Shown piece after piece: positions 11,815-23,340 of a stretch of DNA of 64,000 nt (positions within the stretch are counted from its first letter, which is position 1; each line of letters begins with the position of its first letter). Below the pieces are notes generated by a model that saw only the letters and a list, made by a program, of their open reading frames with translations, did no database searches and had not been told where the DNA came from. The stretch is taken from positions 24,136,106-24,200,105 of the forward strand of contig OX578282.1 in assembly GCA_951217055.1 (NCBI GenBank). Direction: 5' to 3'. The position numbers were made by a program, and so were the translations under genes. The stretch is from Gerris lacustris. Its lineage: Eukaryota > Arthropoda > Insecta > Hemiptera > Gerridae.

Positions 11815-12463
11815 TTTGACACTTCGAAGAGGAACACTGACATTTTATTTTTAATATACCTCAGAGCAAGGAAGGGGTACAGGGAACAATACTATAGAAT
11901 CTGGGTCTCAAAAAGTGATTCATTATGCGCTACACCCCTATACTAAACCTCCCCAGCGGCAGTTTGGTGAAACAGTATCGATATCTCGATAAAAACTCGA
12001 ATTTTATCTGACATCAGCTAATAAGGATTAAGTGATACTTTCTTACGGCATTTGATATTTTTTTCTTTTAATACAGTTTTCTTCATAAATATGTACTTTA
12101 ATGTTTGTTGTTAACCTTGTTAATTATCTAAAGGCAATAACATCGTTAATAAACGTTTAACAGTTCCTAGATAACCAATAGCAATCTTCTTTGAGTGGGT
12201 ATCAAATAAATGCAACTGATAACTGATAAGGATTTGTTAACAACCGTCTGTGGGGACAGAAAGACAAGGAATAGTCAATAAGACAAGGACCAGTGACCAC
12301 GTGATCACTTTAGTTCGGATTGAGCTCGCTTGAAAGAGTTAGTATAGGGGTGTAGCATATGAAGCACTTTTCAAATCGCATTGCTCCCTCTACCCCTTCC
12401 TTGCTCTGAGCGCCAACCGTTAACACTTCGAAGAAGACAACTGACATTTTATTTTTAATATAC
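11815..12463. mobile_element. Fold-back element flanked by 45-bp direct repeats
   Basis: Direct repeats 'CACTTCGAAGA..ACTGACATTTTATTTTTAATATA' occur at 11815-11858 and 12419-12463 with a few differences. Between them lies an inverted-repeat element at 11860-12410 with ends 'CTCAGAGCAAGGAAGGGGTA', the arms also sharing 'GCTACACCCCTATACTAA'. There is no coding capacity. The direct repeats are too long for an ordinary target-site duplication, so the fold-back may sit between two copies of another repeat. Confidence 0.75.
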
Positions 12464-14224
12464 AATACTAAACAAAACAAATAAATTTTAAAAGGGTCTG
12501 GGGAGAGATGTGTTGGTGTTTTAATGTTACTTCAGAGAGACTGGTGATTTGGTTGATGTTTGAAAGAAACAGGGAAGAGATTCGTTGGTAATTTAAAGTC
12601 ACCTTAGAGAGACTTCAAGTTTTAAAGCTATATTTAAAAAACTTTAAGGCATTTTAAAGTTACGGCAGAGGCTTTATTCAACCAAATGAGTGCACTGCGC
12701 AAATGAGTACACTGCAATATAAGGTTAAACAAGTTGTTTAACCTGGTTTATAGGTTGGGATTTTAAGAAGGGGGAAAGTCCAACAGGTGAATGGAAGTGT
12801 TGAGTAACTCGAGGAAAGAGTGTGAAGAAGAGAAACCCATGACAGCCATTATACCGAATAACACAATGAAATCACATTAGTTAACCTTCATACAACACGA
12901 AAATTATAAATGTAGATAAACCGAGAGCTGCTATAGCTATTAACAAGCTATTAATTTGAATAAACAGATAAAGATTTCGTTGAAGGTTAGTTGACTTTGT
13001 TAACATGGATGGAGTCAGAGAAGGGGGAGAAATTCAACAGGTGATGGGGCAAGGCGAGGGGCTAGACGGGGGCAAAGGTAGCAGCTATAATGCTGAGGAA
13101 CTGCACTCAAACTAAACTCACATCACTTCCTCTTATAATACGACCAGCAACAATATGAAATTAGATCAACCAAAATTTCAAATCTAAATTTAATTTAAAA
13201 GGCGCTTTGCACTCTACAAGTTTACATAATACAGATACCAAATTGAAAAATTAAGTGGTACTTTTTTTTGCTATTTCAAAAATTCCAATAACAGATTATC
13301 AATCCACAATTTTTAATGATCCATTGTCTGTTTAAAAATTGTAAGTACTATTTAACAAACAATCTACAAAGACAAAGAGAACTTTCTGGTACTCTCTGAT
13401 ATAAAATGTGAATTACTATTCTTTTAACTTAGAGCCAGAATTTCACTAACAATTATTTTTATTTATATTTAAATATAAAATTAGAACATTCACAATTTTA
13501 CGCCTTTCATAAACCTGACATTCCTATCAGACCAATAGTTAACTACAGACTAGCACCCGCATATAAACTCTCACCACTTAGCTACAAACATTAAAGACTT
13601 AGCAGAACTTGACGACAAACACACTTTAAAAAATAGCCACTAACTAACGACCTTAACGACTAACTTGACTCTAAACAAACATAGCCAACTGATATCACTC
13701 GACGTGACTAACCTTTACACGTATACCTGTTAAAGAGACTATAATCTTACTTGAAGACAAATTTTTACTTAACCAAGACCGACAGACTGTACAACGACTA
13801 ATATATTTACTACAGAAATATCTGTTTCCTAACAGAACCACTTCAGTTTCAATGCCAAGAGTTACTTAACGACAGACGGTTTGGGAATGGGTCATCCAAT
13901 TTCGTCCATAATAGCTGAGGTATTCATTCATTCTATCTCTAGAAGATCTGTAAGTGCCAAAGCAAGCGGGGGGATTTGGAGTGGCCTATTACAAACGGTA
14001 TGTCAACGACTGAGTCGAATCTTAAATTGACCAAACGAACGAGATACTGCACAATACACCCAAACATTAAATTCATTTAGAAAAAGAAACGGAGGACTGC
14101 TTAAGGCTCTACCGCTCTTTGAGGTTAGAAAAGTCATTAAATTTAAAATTTTATTGGTTCTAAGCGAGATATCAAAAATCTAATCACAGGCTTCATTCCT
14201 AATTTTAATTCTGCACAATTTGAT
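12464..14224. other. Intron 1, partly internally duplicated, no gene seen
   Basis: Imperfect direct duplications are visible: 'GAGAGATGTGTTGGT..CAGAGAGACT' near 12500 against a similar block near 12573, and 'GAAGGGGGA(G)AAATTCAACAGGTGA' near 13020 against a similar block near 12768. From 13535 to 13865 the plus strand is unusually rich in A and C. No domain found. Confidence 0.35.
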
Positions 14225-14315
14225 GGAATAATAAATGGAAAACACTGGGCTAAGTAATTATGAACTATAATATTAGAAAGTTTGTCTGAGTTATCTTGGA
14301 CAGATTTTTTATACA
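14225..14315 (+). repeat. Family E 3'-end fragment
   Basis: 'AATGGAAAACACTGGGCTAA' and 'GAAAGTTTGTCTGAGTT' match the 3' end of family E as seen at 15452-15530 and 60240-60317. The minus-strand open frame across it is an accident. Confidence 0.7.
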
Positions 14316-14572
14316 TAAAAATGGTGACAGTTTTAAGCATTTGCGCGAGGAGTTCATTGTAATTGCATTGCATCCGTCCTGCCTTGCTGGATTAAAAATG
14401 GGTAGAACAAAAGCGGCGGCAATTAAATCTTAATTTACGGCTCACAAATAACACCTTAATAACTCCATCTTCATGCATAAATAAAAAGTGGACAACATCC
14501 TGTTATTATTTAAAAATAATTAATATAAAAATACAATTTTTGAAAACTGGTTTTATTTACAACTTTTTTTTT

Positions 14573-14836
14573 TCTTTTTTTCTGTATTCTTCACCTTAAT
14601 TATTTCCATGTGCAAAATGTGGGGAAGATTGAAAAACGGAAAGTGGTTCAAAATTTGGGTAATAGGTGTGCGATGAAACTTAAAAAGCAAAGAAATATGA
14701 CGCTTTTTTTGGTTTCTGTATTCTTCGCCTTAGTTGCTTCCATGTGCAAAATTTGGGGAAGATTGAAATACGGGAAGTGGGTCAGTGGGTCAAAATCGGG
14801 GTAACGGAAACGTGCGATGAAACTTACAAAGCAAAG
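14573..14836 (+). repeat. Family J tandem dimer
   Basis: Two copies of the roughly 115-bp block seen at 5308-5424 stand head to tail with a period of about 127 bp. Each has 'TATTCTTC(A/G)CCTTA', 'TCCATGTGCAAAAT', 'GGGGAAGATTGAAA' and 'GCGATGAAACTTA'. A 19-base A-run follows, then family E begins, so J and E may form one composite. Confidence 0.75.
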
Positions 14837-14981
14837 AAAAAAAAAAAAAAAAAATCTGTTCCTTTTTTACTTTCTCATATAAAGAGAAAGTATTGTGATG
14901 GCGCAAAAATTCGATTTTGAGATTTTGATGGATTTACACATTTTGAGGTCCCCTGAGTCCAAAAAAGTGGTTTTTAAAAAA

Positions 14982-15059
14982 TGTCTGTCTGTCTGTCGTC
15001 TGTCGTCTGTCGTCTGTCGTCTGTCGTCTGTCGTCTGTCGTCTGTCGTCTGTCGTCTGT
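14982..15059. repeat. (TGTCGTC)n microsatellite
   Basis: Three TGTC units pass into about nine tandem copies of the 7-mer TGTCGTC. The sister element at 59692 has only two or three units at the same place, so the array expanded inside this copy. Confidence 0.9.
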
Positions 15060-15346
15060 GCAGACGCCTGGAGCCTAAACTACTGGGCCGATTTTGACGA
15101 AATTTGGCATACATGTTCAGAAAAATCATACCCCGAGGCGAAATCGAGAAATGAATTTTAGCTCTAAATTTGGGGGCGCTACCCCCCAAGAACTCTGAAA
15201 AAACATGAAAAAAAAATATTTCTCGAAAACGGTTCCGACGATTTTGATTAAAAAATTCTAAAATGTAGTCCATTTAAATACGAATCCAACGATATAAGCC
15301 GTTTTCCCGGGAAAAATCTAGTTCCTGAGAAATTAGCTTAAAACGC

Positions 15347-15383
15347 GGACGGAGAGAGCCCGGGTTCGATTCCCCGCCCAGGA
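15347..15383 (+). other. tRNA T-arm-like module inside family E
   Basis: 'CCCGGGTTCGATTCCCCG' has the B-box core GGTTCGATTCC with a 7-base loop and four of five stem pairs, followed by 'CCCAGGAG' like an acceptor strand. The same module occurs at 60136-60176. There is no complete cloverleaf, so it is not a tRNA gene; it suggests a tRNA-derived ancestry for E. Confidence 0.5.
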
Positions 15384-15678
15384 GAAGTTATTTTTATGAT
15401 ACATTTTGATGAAATGTTCAATAATATTTAAATGTACATTTGAAAACTAATAAATGGAAAATACTGGGTTAAGTAATTATAAACTCGTATATGAGAAAGT
15501 TTGTCTGAGTTGTCTCGGACCGATTTTTTTAATCAGTAACTGCTTAATTTGTTTTAAGGATTACAAGTTCAGACCATGCTAATAAATAAATCAAATAAAA
15601 TAATAACTCACTGATTTACAAATCCCGATAAGAGGGAAGATGTAGAGCTAGCTCGATTCAATATTACGCACTCTCAAA

Positions 15679-15930
15679 CTAAAAGATGTCCATGCACAAA
15701 TGTTGGATAAAAGGGCACTCTAAGACAGAAATATCTGAGAGTTGGGTTGGTTTTGGAGATTTGTTTTTCTGTGACAGGCACTGGTATTGTGTTCTATTGT
15801 GTGTTGCTAAGCCTGAATATAGATGCTGAGGGAACCTAAAAGCATCAACTTCAATGATTTCATTGTTTCCAACCAATTCTGCAATGCGTAAAAAAAAACT
15901 GCACTCAGTCATTTCCTGGCAGTGCTCCAA
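15679..15930 (-). other. Unassigned protein-like open frame
   Basis: An 83-codon minus-strand frame with balanced composition (reads MEHCQEMTECSFFLRI at its start, CPFIQHLCMDIF at its end), less AT-biased than the chance frames nearby. I do not recognise the family. It could be a degraded transposon fragment or chance. It does not belong to the plus-strand receptor gene. Confidence 0.2.
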
Positions 15931-16079
15931 AAATGCGGGTTTCTTTTAATTGAATGAATCTAATTTAAGAAAAAGAGCCGGTCAATCAACAACTCGTCAA
16001 TAAATTCCAAGTACACTATTGACCACCACGATTTCTCTAATACCGAACAACAATAATCCTAGCTGATGTATGTTGAATT

Positions 16080-16800
16080 GTGTGGGTCGGTGACTTTAAT
16101 ATAAAGATTTAGTACCAATTACTGTATTTGAATGGATTTGAACTGAGAATTCCATTTACTAGAATTACTCATAATAACGCATCTATAATCGATAATATAT
16201 TTGTAAAAGGTTTTAAGCATAGTAATGTAGAAACAAACTGTTACGACACAAGAGCTAAACCAACTCGACACAACAGACAACACCAAACGACTTTCAATGG
16301 ACAGCACTAACTTACGTTTAGGCAAAGAGACTTACCGACTAACGAACTTTTTCAACAAACACGACTTAAGACAGCTTTCAGAACTACAAACTGTTGATTT
16401 TCCAACAGATGATTACAGAGCCACCATTCTTCAGGATTCTTATTAATAAAAACACTAAATATTATGAAAATTAAAAAGTAGTAAAATATAAACTTGATTA
16501 TAATTTAATATTTGGACTAATAAAAATTACTGAATGGTCCACGTGTTATGATCCTAACAAAGATATCATATATAATAATTTTGTATCTTTATTTTCTGAT
16601 TGTATTGACCAAGGAAAGATAGAATTAGTTACAAACATTAAAGCAAATATTTTTCCTGTTAAATCATGAGCTATGTTAGTTAAAAAAAAAAAAAAAAAAG
16701 CTCTCAGCGCTTTTAATTCTATTAAACCCGACCTTCATAAAATTAGAAGATGCACTACAAACAAATCAGCAATCCTTAAGAAACTATACTATTAAAATTT
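16080..16800 (+). pseudogene. Non-LTR retrotransposon remnant, endonuclease-to-linker part
   Basis: A frame with one stop reads WVGDFNIKI, then NGFELRIPFTRITHNNASI, then IDNIFVKG. GDFNI and the TRIT.N.ASIIDNIF block are hallmarks of the apurinic-type endonuclease of LINE retrotransposons. Further on, 16510-16670 reads TEWSTCYDPNKDIIYNNF then VSLFSDCIDQGK, typical of the linker between endonuclease and reverse transcriptase. Stops, frame shifts and an 18-base A-run break it. Reverse transcriptase itself is not recognisable, so the copy is dead. Confidence 0.65.
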
Positions 16801-17740
16801 ATTTTCTAAAAATGAAAGGAACAGCGGAACATAATAAATAAGAATTTAGGTAATGAGAGTAAAAAAAACGATGTCTCCATCGAGTATCGAGCGAAATAGT
16901 ATGTTTCAGGATGTTCATGAGCTCAGTCAACTTTTTAATATTTACCTTGGTAGTGTAGCCGAGGAACTCAAAAAATAAAACCACTCCCTCTAACCAAAAT
17001 AGCTATACAAGTGCGTTTCAAAATCAAAATATCAATACAAATTTCAATAAATTTAGATTTAATTTCATCATAAATCTACCTGTATGTTCATAACTAAATT
17101 AGTGTAAATTAGGAAACATTTAAAATTATTCACAATTAGATTTTATTTATTTATTATAAATAAATGTTTATGTACTTAAGTAATTTGTTTACCATAATTA
17201 TCATCGAATATCTTGCCTCAAATTCCCTTTTGAGTATTTAAAAAAAAAATATTATAGTTAATATTATATACTCCTCATTCCAATGTAGGAATGATATTAA
17301 CATAATTTTGTGATTTTATATTCATATTGTATTCCACCTAAAACAAAATAAACAAGCAAAAAAAGAGCATTAAAATAATCAAATTAAATTGAATTTAAAA
17401 CTTGATAAATAAATATTAAATATAATAAGAAAAAAAACATTATTTTTACTAAATCACTTTTATTAACTAAATAATTTTCGGTACCACTTTACTGAAATAT
17501 ATATCAATAAGAATAAAAATTTACTTACGGTTAAAAAAGCGACTCCATTAATTTACGAAAATATTAACAATTAGTTCCGAAAAATTAAAAAAATTCGCTA
17601 GAAAAGAATTGAGAACCAAGTAAATTCAGTCTTGTCAATATCGGTTCAGGAAACATGGTAGAAATTATTTAATAAAACTGCCGTGTACATATTATTCTAA
17701 ATCCGAAACCATATCTAAATCAATATGATTCCAAAAAGGG
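16801..17740. other. Intron 1, AT-rich, nothing recognised
   Basis: No domain, no repeat shared elsewhere in the window. Short A- and T-runs only. Confidence 0.4.
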
Positions 17741-18024
17741 GAACAGCTGGCACAGTTGACACCTTAGTTGACCAAACAACTCTCAAGGTGAACAGCAAGC
17801 ACTGTTGACACCTACGCACACCAAACACCACTCTAGGTGAACAACAGCTGGCACTGTTGACACCTACGCTCACCAATCATCGCTCTAGGTGAACGGTTAA
17901 CACTTTTGATACCTATATTGACCAAACATCTCTCAAGGTGAACAGCTGGCACTGTTGACACCTAAGTACACCAAACATTACTCTAGATTAACAGCTGGCA
18001 CTGTTCTCGCACACCAAACTTCTC
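17741..18024. repeat. 49-bp minisatellite, about 5.6 units
   Basis: Units begin at 17741, 17790, 17839, 17891 and 17940, then a partial unit. The consensus opens 'GAACAGCTGGCACTGTTGAC', continues 'ACCTA' and 'CACCAAACA', and ends 'CTCTAGGT'. Four units are 49-50 bp and one is 52. Divergence between units is moderate, so the array is not brand new. Confidence 0.92.
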
Positions 18025-19774
18025 AAACTATAGAACAGTTGAACAGTTAAACTGGCTTGATTAATCAATAATTATTTATTGATGGGAAACAATGTTTTCC
18101 AAAATCTATGAATTACCTGAAAACCCTAATGCTGTCTCTAAAAACGATTAGAAGAATTTTGCACTACAACTGCAAATAGAAATGTAAAAACTGAAATTTC
18201 AAATTCCATTTTATTTAGCACCTTTAGTACATGATAAGTGAAAAATCCTTCCAAATTGTATGCATAAATTAAATCTACTATAATTTTTGGAGGAAATATT
18301 TAGTATCCAAATAAAAACCATAATATATATGTTTAATAATGAATTATTATGAGACAATTTGAACATGAATAATTGGTAGCTCAACTGAATAATAGAATGG
18401 CTTTAAATAAATTTATTTATTAATATTAAATAAACATTCAAAAAGGTGTGTAGAAGAAGGGTGTACGTCACATTTCATCAAATTAACAAAGAATGTATAA
18501 ATATGTTTGCTAAACATTGTACCGACAGTTAAAAGGGCAAGTGAAGATGAAAAGAAAAATGCATTAAAAGAGCATGATAATTTGATTAAATCAACGCTAA
18601 ATGTTCTTTCCCCGTTCTCAACAAGATTATTCTCTAATTACTTACTCAAGTGGCATTATTAAATACTGAAAACCTTGACAGAGTCTGTTATATCATATAG
18701 GCTATAATTCCAATTTCAAAAACTTGTTACAAACTCTTCCGGCCACCAATTAATTCATTTTTATGCAAGTAAATAATTTTTTTTTCATATATAATTTAAA
18801 CCGTTAAAGTATTTACATATGAATTAACACTTAAATATAAGGTGTTTTTATTAAAAAAATGTTTAACATTCATATTTCGTTCCCATTGAGACTCATTATA
18901 GTTCTCTGAAATATAAAATATTTTTTTATTTTTCTTATCTAACTATTTCCTCGCAATTTCGATTGGAAAACACCTATGAGAAGCGACAATTAGAAATTAC
19001 TTACTATGTAAAGAAAGTAATCATTTTGTGTCAAGATAGCAATTATAGTTTTTTCTTATTTAATTATTTATTAATTGCTTAATTTTATTTACTATATATA
19101 TATATATATATATATATTATTAGATCAATTAAAATATTCCTGTGAGTCATATACAAGGAGGATTGCTGTTTTGTTTTTAACCTTTTTAATATCTTGATGT
19201 AAATCCAAGTACGGAAAATATTGTTTGTTTGCGAGGAGATTATTAAGAGAAATGTTTGTTTTATATTTTATAAGTTTTAATAAAAACTAAATAAAACAGA
19301 TGTGTTTAAACAGAATGTTTTCTAAATAGACAATTTTATAAAGGAAAAATAAGCTATATTTGGCGATGTTTTTGTTCTTTAGTTACAAAACCAAAATTAT
19401 TATTTTAGTTGATTTTTCTTCTTTACTAAATTACTATTTTCTTAAGAATAAAAAACCTACAATTGACTCCCACACACAAAACAACTTATAGCTCAAAGTA
19501 AATTAACTATCCTTGTTAATATTAATCAAAATAGGATGAAACGTTTAAATCCATCAAAATCTTAAAATCAAAACTTTCGGGCCATAACAATGTACTTTAT
19601 TATACGCTATGTATATGGTAAAAATCGGTCTACACGTTGCCTTTATATTATGTATATACATTTTCTCTTTTAATTAACTCGTAATTATGCCAAATTAGTC
19701 TAAAAAAGTTTGAAAAGAAATAAATTAAAATCTTAGCTAATTAACTAAGCATTGACTAGTCTATCATATAATTT
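18025..19774. other. Intron 1, AT-rich with small TA tract
   Basis: A (TA)n tract of about 26 bases lies near 19092-19117. Otherwise AT-rich with no recognisable repeat or open frame. Confidence 0.4.
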
Positions 19775-19780
19775 AATATA

Positions 19781-19865
<85 letters not shown>

Positions 19866-19912
19866 ATATATCTATATATATATATCTATATATCTATATA
19901 TATATATATATC

Positions 19913-19999
<87 letters not shown>
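19775..19999. repeat. (TA)n microsatellite, about 225 bp
   Basis: A nearly pure TA tract interrupted in the middle (19859-19918) by TATC units. Long YI-repeat 'proteins' read across it are artefacts. A tract of this length is self-complementary and its true length may differ from the assembly. Confidence 0.95.
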
Positions 20000-20000
<1 letters not shown>

Positions 20001-21246
20001 GTCAAACTTAATTTGGAGATGTATAACTATCGCTTTTACTCATAGGCATTTTCCTGGTAAAAGAAAATATATAATATACTTTGCAAAATATATTTCTTCA
20101 TTCATTTTTATATTAAATTAAGTGTGATGAAGTCAGAATATTTCAGCTTTTATAATTTAAATTACGTTTTTAAAGCAAAGAAATCAGATTATTTCGCCGA
20201 ATACGGAATAAAATTTAATTTTGTGAAAATTCCCTTCTTAGAATATATTCGAGCTTAATAACTAACTGTGAATATGTTATAGAAAAATGTGATCACAATG
20301 TTGTGAGTACTAAATATTTAATTTCTTAAGTATTCGTGTAACGATTGCCATAACGCATTATAATGATAATGCAATTATGTAAAAAATAAATTTATTATGA
20401 AGCCAATTTTAATGCTATAAAAAAGATACATTAGTTTATATAAGAAGCATTATAGTTAATCATCCATATTTGGGATGATTTTTGGGATTACATCGTGACA
20501 ATGAAGAGATTTACTTTAATCTTGTATAACCTTTAATCTCGGTTCATCTTTATAGTTTAAAAGACAAGCAGACAAAAATCCAGGCAATGGAATCTTTTTA
20601 AATCAATCTTGATATATTTTTTTTTTATTTTGGGTTAGTTAATATTAACTTTTGTTATTCAAAGAGTGTTTAGATATGAACATATAAACATGTGCAAACC
20701 ACGCTTGGCGTTATCATCATCGTGTTATAAATTATCGTAGCTTAAATGTCGTCTATATGGTTGGGAATCCTGATTATACGATAAATACGGCTTCAAAGAG
20801 CGACACAAACCCCGTGTCACTGTATTGAGTAGTGTAATTTGTATGCATTTTTAATTTTAGTTTTATTGACATTCACTTTTTTTTATAAAAGCATTTTCTT
20901 ATAACCATCTATGGGCTGTTGCGCCACGGATTTTCTTACATAGAAATATTGAATTCAATATCTGTTTAAACTCAAAGTTTTGTTCTAAAAGAAAATATTC
21001 ACTGATATTGATATTTAGAAGTCCTAAGTTATAATATAGATTATTTTAAACTTATTTAGTATTATATATTTTCTTTTACAATAATTGTATGTACCACACA
21101 CTTAGTGGTAACCAAACTTATTTAGATAAATGTGAGACGAGCCACTAACCTTGCCTTCCTCACGGCGGATGACTTCAAAAACTTACCTGCAAAAAAAAAA
21201 AAAGGAAAACAATTATAAAAAATTCAAGATTAATCAAGAGTTTTTT
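20000..21246. other. Intron 1, AT-rich, nothing recognised
   Basis: No gene, no repeat shared with other parts. A short self-overlap 'TTTGGGATGATTTTTGGGAT' near 20468. Confidence 0.4.
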
Positions 21247-21712
21247 GCTTCTGAGCTTACCGAAGTTGTCAGAAGCAATGTGATCGTTCTGAAGAACGAA
21301 AATATTTTACGTCTCTGATTTCAAAAATTCCAAATCAGAATTTTGTATGGCAGGTCATAATTTTTTGATCCTATATATGAGTTTAAACCTTTTATGCCCA
21401 TTTCTTTCTCTTCAACTTACCTTTATTTACACTTATATCTTTAAAATGACTTGTCTAATTTTTAAGACATTTAGAAGGTTTGTCGAAAGTAGGCCACAGA
21501 TGGTATCATATTAATTTCCACCCTTTGCGCACATTAATTATTGCTAAATTTATACTTTTAATCACGTGAAAACAAACAATTTTGACAGATTTAAATACAG
21601 GCTGCCAATTGGTGTGGCACATAGCTTCCTCTCATCCTATCACGCCTTTTTTTGATTTTATGCTTTTACAAGCCATTATTAATTAAGTCTAATTTATTTA
21701 ATTGTTTCCCCC

Positions 21713-21760
<48 letters not shown>

Positions 21761-22264
21761 CTTAAAATTGTTTGGATTTTTTAAATGAATTAAAGTATCA
21801 ATTATGCGAAAGTCAAACAGCGAATACGGTTGGAATTAATATGGTGCTATCTGCGGTCTACTTACGACAAACCATCTAATTTTCATAAAAATCAGATGAG
21901 TAAGTACTTTTGAAGATAAAGGTGTAAATAAAAATAAATGTATGTTTGTGGCCATGTTGAAGAGAAAAAAATGAGCGCAAACTGGTAAAACAAAAACTGG
22001 CTGGGCGCAAAAAAGGTTGAAACTAATATTTGACCAATTATGGGCTAATTCTAACCTACCATACAAATTTCATTAAAATCGGATGTGTAGGTTTTAAGAT
22101 ACGTTGGTTCGCAAAAATTGAACAACAGACAGACACGGAACCAAAAATGTTCCCTGATGTCTGAAACTATTTCTGTCTTGGAATTTTTGAAATCGGAGAC
22201 ATAAAATATTTTCGTTCTTCAGAATGATCACATAGCTTCCGTTACTTTCGGTAAGCCCGGAAGC
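21247..22264. mobile_element. Fold-back family B, full copy
   Basis: Termini 'GCTTCTGAGCTTACCGAA' and 'TTCGGTAAGCCCGGAAGC' are inverted repeats. Both arms continue with 'GAACGAAAATATTTT' and a block around 'TTTCAAAAATTCCAA'. The interior resembles the interior of the element at 30826-32207 ('AAGTACTTTTGAAGATAAAGG', 'GCGCA'). No transposase. Partial copies are at 27764-28010 and 51690-52160. Confidence 0.75.
21714..21758. repeat. Poly(T) run of about 45
   Basis: Uninterrupted T homopolymer inside family B. It could mark the A-tail of an element inserted on the minus strand, or slippage; its length is probably unreliable. Confidence 0.9.
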
Positions 22265-22428
22265 AAAATGGGGTGGTAAGTTCTGGGTGTATATGTGGGG
22301 AGAGAACATTAAGGCTTATCGTCAGCTGAAACCATTTCCCTTAAGGATTCATCTACTAAATGAGGCAGAGTATAAGTTAAATATATCAGCAACTATTTCT
22401 CTAGCATAGGTTTCCGCGGCCAGAGTTT

Positions 22429-22505
22429 AAAAAATCTAGATCTTTCAAAGGAGCCTCGGGATTCACAAAATCTCTGGCGCGGTCCCCTCCGGTAGATCTA
22501 GATTT
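22429..22505. repeat. Short inverted repeat with AAATCTAGATCT ends
   Basis: 'AAATCTAGATCT' near 22430 is mirrored by 'AGATCTAGATTT' at about 22494-22505, enclosing a GC-rich core with CCTCGGG and CCCCTCCGG. It looks like a small MITE or element end; no second copy in the window. Confidence 0.5.
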
Positions 22506-22539
22506 ATTAATCAGCTATACTATCCGAAATAAATACCAC

Positions 22540-23340
22540 ACTATTTTAGGGCCGGTCGACACCGTGTGACGGTCATGTGACAGCCGTCTGTCGGACAACA
22601 CACGGTGATCGAATTAACCTAAGGAAATGTAAAGTGTAGTCCACACTTGTATGCACCGTGCCCGATTAGTTTAGTTTTAGAAGGAAGGGCACGGTGCGGT
22701 GTCATCCTTCATTTAACTATTCGATTGTTTATATTTCATTTTAATTCCTTTAATTTTATTATTATTAATTTCATTTAAATTTCAAGACTATAATTATTTT
22801 GTTGTCAATTATTATTATTTAATTTCATCATTTTTTCTATCCATTAAAATTATTACGAAAAATTAATTGAAGAAATTCGTGATAATTTAATAATTAATTT
22901 AATCTATAAGTAATCATTTATAAACAATTTATTATTATTTCAATAATTAAGATTTTAGGCCTATGTAATATAATAACGGTGTATTTTATTGAATAAGTGT
23001 AATATCTATCATAAAATATATATATTTATTTATACAAACATTTCATAGCCATTTTCTAATAATTCAGGTAACCACAAAACCAATAGCTTGAGTGCGGCCT
23101 TCAGTGATCAAACTACAAAATTATTTTAGTTCGTTAATCTCCATATTTTGTACTATTACAAATAACTTGTAATGTAATAAACGTCGGCCGTCATACGGTG
23201 AAAACACGAAACAAAAACATGGGTGCCTCGCACGATGGTAAAGGCACGATACAAGCATACCCATGTTTGTATCGTGCTCATAAAGGACGAGGCACCCGCC
23301 TCGCCCTTTATGAGTTTATAAGGTATTAAATCTCGGGTGG
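22540..23340. repeat. Region with GC-rich hairpin (23221-23297)
   Basis: 'GGGTGCCTCG' at 23221 is mirrored by 'CGAGGCACCC' at 23288-23297. Inside, 'GGCACGATACAAGCAT' pairs with 'ATGTTTGTATCGTGCT' around 23265. Related words ('CGTGTGACGG', 'GGGCACGGTGCGG') lie near 22560 and 22687, suggesting a degraded inverted-repeat element of about 0.75 kb with an AT-rich middle. Confidence 0.5.

Larger units (their letters stand above)
14867..15530 (+). mobile_element. Family E, full-length copy
   Basis: The element opens with a short inverted repeat 'CTTTCTCATATAAAGAGAAAG' at about 14870-14890 and closes with 'TATATGAGAAAGTTTGTCTG' at about 15490, so CTTTCTCATATA/TATATGAGAAAG are terminal inverted repeats. 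Inside are a 7-bp expansion (14994-15059), 'CAGACGCCTGGA', 'TACTGGGCCGATTTTGACGA', 'TTCTCGAAAACGGTTCC' and a tRNA-like T-arm at 15347-15383. A near identical copy is at 59692-60317. Both-strand open frames here are repeat read-through. Confidence 0.8.

Noticed and set aside
14977..15060. CRISPR-like array
   Set aside because: The 7-bp tandem has no spacers, and the genome is eukaryotic.
14895..15273. Opposed 88- and 99-codon frames
   Set aside because: Both read through family E and its 7-bp array; the same frame recurs in the 59839 copy.
17741..18024. Possible coding repeat
   Set aside because: Units differ by indels that break any frame; it is a minisatellite.
19752..20045. Long YI-repeat open frames
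   Set aside because: Direct translation of the (TA)n microsatellite, not a protein.
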